From: Marinomonas sargassi
GTDB lineage: Bacteria > Pseudomonadota > Gammaproteobacteria > Pseudomonadales > Marinomonadaceae
Assembly: GCF_025716875.1 (NCBI RefSeq)
Contig: NZ_JAOVZB010000001.1
Coordinates: 806,001-870,000, forward strand
Direction: 5' to 3'
DNA length: 64,000 nucleotides
In this document: positions 60,303 to 64,000 of the stretch, in pieces
Layout: each line of letters begins with the position of its first letter
How positions within the stretch are numbered: position 1 is the stretch's first letter
Program-made: the position numbers and the translations under genes
Notes under the pieces: generated by a model
Told to the model about the DNA's origin: nothing
The model's input: only the letters and a program-made list of their open reading frames with translations
Databases searched by the model: none

Positions 60303-60994
60303 GCAGACCTTTTAGCTGAAAATCGATAACCTGTTCCTCGTACAGTTTGTACTAAATATTCGTGAGATTCACCTATGGCTTTGCGTAAACGACGAATATG
60401 AACATCAACGGTTCTTTCTTCAACGTAAACATTGCCACCCCAAACTTGATCTAAAAGCTGTGCTCTAGAATAAGCTCGTTCTTGGTGAGTCATCAAAAAT
60501 TTCAGTAATCTGTATTCGGTTGGTCCCATTTCTAATGTGCGATTGCCAATAGTAACTCGTTGGCTAATAGGGTCAAGAATCAAACCTTCAATTTCAAGAG
60601 GCTCATCAATGCCTTGCGGTGTCGTTCTACGTAAAACGGCTTTTAGGCGAGCAACTAATTCACGTGGTGAGAAAGGTTTGGTGATATAGTCATCCGCGCC
60701 CACTTCTAAACCTTGAATTTTGTTGTCTTCTTCGCTTTTTGCCGTTAACAAAATCACGGGGATTTCGGCTGTCGTGTTATCTTTTTTGAGACGACGAGTC
60801 AGCTCTATGCCACTGCCCCCAGGCATCATCCAGTCAACCAGCACTAGGTCTGGTCTATGATCGACAATGATTTCGTGAGCTTGTTGGATATTTTCAGCTT
60901 CTAAATACTCATAACCTGCCATTTCAAGCGCAACGGCAATCATTTCGCGTATGGAAGATTCGTCATCAATAATTAGTACTTTTTTACCATTCAC
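60299..60994 (-). CDS. phoB: Phosphate regulon response regulator PhoB
   Basis: PhoB activates promoters with PHO boxes. The 231-residue OmpR-type regulator has a receiver with Asp-Asp pair (IIDDESSIREMI), phospho-Asp in LVLVDWMMPGGSG and Lys in YITKPFSPREL, and a winged-helix output with EERTVDVHIRRLRKAI. A PHO box lies 45 bp upstream, indicating autoregulation. It is adjacent to phoR and about 5-7 kb from the pst operon. Confidence 0.97.
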   Translation of the reverse strand: MNGKKVLIIDDESSIREMIAVALEMAGYEYLEAENIQQAHEIIVDHRPDLVLVDWMMPGGSGIELTRRLKKDNTTAEIPVILLTAKSEEDNKIQGLEVGADDYITKPFSPRELVARLKAVLRRTTPQGIDEPLEIEGLILDPISQRVTIGNRTLEMGPTEYRLLKFLMTHQERAYSRAQLLDQVWGGNVYVEERTVDVHIRRLRKAIGESHEYLVQTVRGTGYRFSAKRSA

Positions 60995-61038
60995 AGGAAC
61001 ACCCTCATATCAGGAAGGGTTTTATTAAAGCGATCTAA

Positions 61039-61057
61039 TGTGACAGTTTGGTTAAAA
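61039..61057 (-). promoter_or_regulatory. PHO box upstream of phoB
   Basis: On the minus strand TTTTAACCAAACTGTCACA carries the same TTTAAC...CTGTCACATT pattern as the pstS box. It lies 45 bp before the phoB ATG, between ubiA and phoB, and supports PhoB autoregulation. Confidence 0.75.
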
Positions 61058-61077
61058 TGTCACAACTTTGCCATATA

Positions 61078-61932
61078 TTAGACAAAATAGCTGGCAGCTA
61101 GGCCAATAAAGATAGATAAACCAATTAGGTTGTTATCTTTGAAAGCAAGTAAGCAAGCTTCTCTTTCTCGATTTTCTGCACGCTTAAGTTGAATGTAAAA
61201 CAAGCCATTGCAGAGTAACAAAGAAGAGAAATACAGCCAATGCAGTTGCGCTAATAACCCAATGGCTGCCAGCAATAAAAGCATTCCTGCCTGTAGACAG
61301 ACAATAATAAGCAAATCGTTTTTACCAAATAAAATGGCCGTCGATTTAATACCAACTTTTATATCGTCATCTCTGTCTGTCATCGCGTAGTAGGTATCGT
61401 AGGCTATTGTCCATAGGCAGTTTGCTATGAATAACAGCCATAGAATAGGGTCAAATAAGCTGCCACCTTGGGCGCTGTAAGCCATAGGAATTGCCCAAGA
61501 AAAAGCGAGCCCTAAGAATAATTGGGGAAGGTGAGTATAGCGCTTCATGAAAGGGTAAAGCGCCGCTAAGCCGAGGCCAACAAAAGATAATAAGATGGTT
61601 TTTAAGTCAGTGAGTAAAACTAATATAAAGCTCACAAGAACCAAGCCTGCGAAGAGTATTAGAGCGCCTTTTTCAGAGACACGGCCAGATGGAAGAGGGC
61701 GGTTCTTAGTTCGTTCTACGTGGCCGTCTACTTTGCGGTCGGCGTAGTCATTGATAACACAGCCCGCGGAACGCATAGCAAAAACACCCAAAGCGAAGAT
61801 CACTACGAGGTGCCATTCAGGCGTGCCATTTCCTGCAAGCCAAAGTGCCCATAATGTTGGCCACATTAACAGCAATGACCCAATAGGCTTGTTAAATCGG
61901 GTCAGCTCAAGATAATCGTAAAACTTGCTCAT
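61078..61932 (-). CDS. ubiA: 4-hydroxybenzoate octaprenyltransferase UbiA
   Basis: UbiA attaches the polyprenyl tail to 4-hydroxybenzoate in ubiquinone synthesis. The 284-residue membrane protein has about eight hydrophobic segments and the Asp-rich motifs NDYADRKVD and DTYYAMTDRDDD that bind the prenyl diphosphate. Its start overlaps ubiC by 4 bp. It is the usual ubiC-ubiA pair. Confidence 0.96.
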   Translation of the reverse strand: MSKFYDYLELTRFNKPIGSLLLMWPTLWALWLAGNGTPEWHLVVIFALGVFAMRSAGCVINDYADRKVDGHVERTKNRPLPSGRVSEKGALILFAGLVLVSFILVLLTDLKTILLSFVGLGLAALYPFMKRYTHLPQLFLGLAFSWAIPMAYSAQGGSLFDPILWLLFIANCLWTIAYDTYYAMTDRDDDIKVGIKSTAILFGKNDLLIIVCLQAGMLLLLAAIGLLAQLHWLYFSSLLLCNGLFYIQLKRAENREREACLLAFKDNNLIGLSIFIGLAASYFV

Positions 61933-62489
61933 AAGGCTCCGAATGGTGATCTTAGAAGGTTAATATCATCAAAAAATGCTTCGTTCACTAAAATGCCAGG
62001 GCCAAAAAGTTGGAACACTGAGCGCCTTGCCCAAACGGCCTTCTCTTGTGAAGGAAACATAGCCTTTGGCAATTGTGTGACTTCTATTTTACTGCGAGAT
62101 AAGGTTCTGTGCTGAAATAAGTAGCCGCCTAGGGGCTTATTTTTCAAATGTTTGATTTGACGCCAGTGGCCACGTATCGATCGTGCTGGAATGATGGAAC
62201 GCGCATAAATTACTGTCATGCCGTCAACCTTAAGTAATACAGTTCGGATGCGAGCCGCGTGTCGAGGGCTTAGCTTTAAACGTTGCCTTTCACGTGCGGT
62301 TGGAGTCCCCCAAGCATCTTCTAACACCTCGACAGATAATCCCCCTGTTTTTTTTAGCTTGTCCGTTAGGGATGCGTCAGTGATTAGCCAAGGCCATAAT
62401 TTTGTTGGGATATGGGTTTTGTTTAATCTGTGCGCTGGTACCCAGCGATAGTCTAGCTGTAAAGCGGCAGACGGGTTCATCAATGTCAT
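61929..62489 (-). CDS. ubiC: Chorismate lyase UbiC
   Basis: UbiC converts chorismate to 4-hydroxybenzoate and pyruvate. The 186-residue product has the family landmarks WLITDASLTDKLKK, a conserved Arg-rich middle (VIYARSIIPARS), and the C-terminal WARRSVFQLFGPGILVNEAF. It overlaps the start of ubiA by 4 bp. The family is weakly conserved, but the ubiA neighbour makes the call firm. Confidence 0.9.
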   Translation of the reverse strand: MTLMNPSAALQLDYRWVPAHRLNKTHIPTKLWPWLITDASLTDKLKKTGGLSVEVLEDAWGTPTARERQRLKLSPRHAARIRTVLLKVDGMTVIYARSIIPARSIRGHWRQIKHLKNKPLGGYLFQHRTLSRSKIEVTQLPKAMFPSQEKAVWARRSVFQLFGPGILVNEAFFDDINLLRSPFGAL

Positions 62490-62511
62490 ATTAAACTAAG
62501 CACGTTTTTAA

Positions 62512-63783
62512 TTAGGCCTTATTTATCAAAGATGCCATTTGATGCAGTTCAGCGGAAGAAGAAAACACCTGCTGTAAGCACTCTTCAGCTTGTTCCAGCG
62601 TTAACCCTACCTCAGTCAGCACTGAAGGATCAACGTCATTATCATGGCGTAATTGATGGGCAATATAAAGTAACTTGGCGAGTATTGAATGTTCACCATA
62701 ATAATGGGGCTTTTTACTATACCGAATGGCTGTCCAGATATTGTCTGGAAGACTCCAATAGCGTAATAACCATGAGCCAAGTTGTTCTCTGGTAAAGTGC
62801 AAAATATGCATTTCAACCAACTCATCAGGCATATGTGCATTGGCTTCTTGATAGCGAGATAAAATAGAGAAATGCGGGGGAAAGATTGTCCCTAGGGCTA
62901 AAAAGCCAAAATTCTGCAATAAGCCTGCTAAGTAAGCATGGCCAAGTTTAGGGCGTTTTTCACTCGGCATAGTTTTTACTAGTGCTTCCACTAGTACCGC
63001 ATTCGTTACCGAATCCAGCCAATAATCCTGATAATGTCTAGGGCCGCTTTTGTTCTCATTAAAAGCGGTTTTCATCGATAAACCTAGTGCTAGGTTCATC
63101 ACCATATCAAAGCCAAGTACTCTAATTATGGCGTCTTCTACCGAGTCTATTGAACCTGGCGCCCCATAGTAAGGGGATGATGCCCAACTCACTACTTGCG
63201 CGGCTAAAACTGGGTCCAGTGAAATGACATCACATAACTCGTCTGTACCAGCCGAAGAGTCCGAAGATAGCTTAACAATACGCTGAGATGAAGCGGGTAA
63301 AGGGGGGATCTCTAATGTTTCTTCTAGGCGCTCTTTTATGCGGATAGATTGGAAGCGACCTAATGCTTTAAGTATCTGTGCTTCATCTTCTTCATGATTA
63401 TCAACAGGGTCCATGATTGAAGATTGGGGAATGGAAATGTCTTCAAAGCGACTCAAAGGGCCTGCAAAAGATGTTTCTAATTCTGATGCTGTGTAGTGTT
63501 GGTAGTCGTCATTGTTTGGTGAGCGTATAGCATAGGTTGTTTGCTTTTTTAACATACTAGCTTCTAGTAGCGTGAGAATGCTATTGGGCTTCACAAGTGG
63601 GCTGCCTTCTCTATGGGAGTAGGCAATGGGTTCTAATCGACGCTTAGTAATTCTCGACACGGCGGCAATATCGAGCATGTGACTTTCTGGGAAAATGGTT
63701 TGGATTCGGCCATCGTCATCGGAGAGGTGAGCAACACGAACTTTTTTAATGTCGGTTAGTTCAATATCGTTCAGGTCGTCCAT
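62512..63783 (-). CDS. HDOD-domain protein with a YbaK-like N-terminal remnant
   Basis: The C-terminal part of this 423-residue protein (about 155-350) is an HDOD domain, with IPPLPASSQRIVKLSSDSS and SLDPVLAAQVVSWASSPYYG. HDOD proteins act in signalling and often in phosphate- or stress-linked regulation; the metal-binding HD residues are usually absent. The N-terminus (about 15-60) resembles the end of the YbaK/ProX aminoacyl-tRNA deacylase domain, as in some Pseudomonas HDOD proteins, but the rest of that domain is missing. Function is unknown. Confidence 0.75.
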   Translation of the reverse strand: MDDLNDIELTDIKKVRVAHLSDDDGRIQTIFPESHMLDIAAVSRITKRRLEPIAYSHREGSPLVKPNSILTLLEASMLKKQTTYAIRSPNNDDYQHYTASELETSFAGPLSRFEDISIPQSSIMDPVDNHEEDEAQILKALGRFQSIRIKERLEETLEIPPLPASSQRIVKLSSDSSAGTDELCDVISLDPVLAAQVVSWASSPYYGAPGSIDSVEDAIIRVLGFDMVMNLALGLSMKTAFNENKSGPRHYQDYWLDSVTNAVLVEALVKTMPSEKRPKLGHAYLAGLLQNFGFLALGTIFPPHFSILSRYQEANAHMPDELVEMHILHFTREQLGSWLLRYWSLPDNIWTAIRYSKKPHYYGEHSILAKLLYIAHQLRHDNDVDPSVLTEVGLTLEQAEECLQQVFSSSAELHQMASLINKA

Positions 63784-63816
63784 AAAAACTCACAAAAATA
63801 CGCTGGTATAGGAAAT

Positions 63817-63842
63817 AAAAAAGCCCCGATAAACGGGGCTTT
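63817..63842. terminator. Terminator between the ABC ATPase and HDOD genes
   Basis: AAAGCCCCG and CGGGGCTTT form a 9-bp stem with a 5-nt loop, flanked by A-residues on one side and T-residues on the other. On the minus strand it is followed by a T-run and ends the ABC gene upstream. Confidence 0.8.
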
Positions 63843-63875
63843 GAATATACCAGATTTTTAAAACTAAGTTATGAA

Positions 63876-64000
63876 TTAGTGATTTAAAATTTGGCTTAAG
63901 AAGTTTTGAGTACGATCTTGTTGAGGATTGTTAAAGAACTCATTAGGTTCATTTGCCTCAACAATCTCACCTGCATCCATGAATACTACACGGTCAGCAA
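63876..64000 (-). CDS. Polar amino acid ABC transporter ATP-binding protein, C-terminal fragment
   Basis: Only the last 40 residues are in the window: ADRVVFMDAGEIVEANEPNE and onward to FLSQILNH. The segment after the H-loop (DRVVFMDAGEIVE...FFNNPQ...RTQNFLSQIL) is diagnostic of GlnQ/HisP/AapP-type ATPases. The gene continues beyond 64000. The substrate cannot be named. Confidence 0.85.
   Translation of the reverse strand, partial: ADRVVFMDAGEIVEANEPNEFFNNPQQDRTQNFLSQILNH

Overview
The window is a moderately AT-rich piece of a gammaproteobacterial chromosome around the replication origin. The gene set and order (gyrB-recF-dnaN-dnaA | rpmH-rnpA-yidC-mnmE | mnmG-rsmG-parA-parB-atpIBEFHAGDC), together with DctP-type TRAP transporters and an AcuI-type reductase, suggest a marine Oceanospirillales bacterium, most likely Marinomonas or a close relative. 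That assignment is by recognition, not by a database search. No rRNA, tRNA, insertion sequence, prophage or CRISPR array was seen.

Layout. 1-4.7 kb: gyrB (cut by the window edge), recF, dnaN and dnaA on the minus strand, with a terminator-like hairpin between dnaN and recF. 4.7-5.1 kb: an AT-rich DnaA-box cluster and the rpmH promoter. 5.2-9 kb: rpmH, rnpA, yidC, mnmE (no yidD). 8.9-11.1 kb: a minus-strand pair, glycerate kinase and an AcuI-like reductase. 11.1-11.7 kb: a second AT-rich DnaA-box cluster, next to mnmG as in E. coli oriC. 11.7-23.3 kb: mnmG, rsmG, parA, parB and the complete nine-gene ATP synthase operon with its own promoter and terminator. 23.3-34 kb: single genes: a TrmB-like regulator, tcdA, an M14 peptidase with a divergent LysR regulator, csdA-csdE, a MocR-like regulator with an acidic tail, a cytoplasmic DsbA-family protein, aspC and a small protein. 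34-39 kb: uvrD and two tandem TRAP binding lipoproteins. 39-43.9 kb: a proline catabolic locus in which PutA is divided into two cistrons by one in-frame TAG, plus an AraC regulator. 44-47 kb: a quinone oxidoreductase with TRAP membrane subunits that lack their own binding protein. 47.4-54.1 kb: pstS-pstC-pstA-pstB-phoU with two PHO boxes. 54.2-63.8 kb: fRMsr, a sensor kinase with a dead receiver beside a cysteine-less sulfite-oxidase-fold protein, cysZ with a response regulator, phoB-phoR with a third PHO box, ubiC-ubiA and an HDOD protein. The right edge cuts an amino-acid ABC ATPase gene.

How the genes work together. The left third is replication, segregation, translation and energy housekeeping. 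The right third is mostly the phosphate regulon: PhoR and PhoB should drive pstS and pstC through the PHO boxes, with PhoU and PstSCAB providing uptake and the signal. TcdA and CsdA/CsdE form the ct6A/sulfur-transfer system but are not contiguous here. The most unusual points are the amber-split PutA, the pseudo-receiver kinase with its SUOX-like partner, the PHO box almost touching the pstC start, the large extra domains in PstC and PstA, the scattered TRAP transporter, and a 17-bp inverted repeat enclosing a perfect DnaA box beside aspC.
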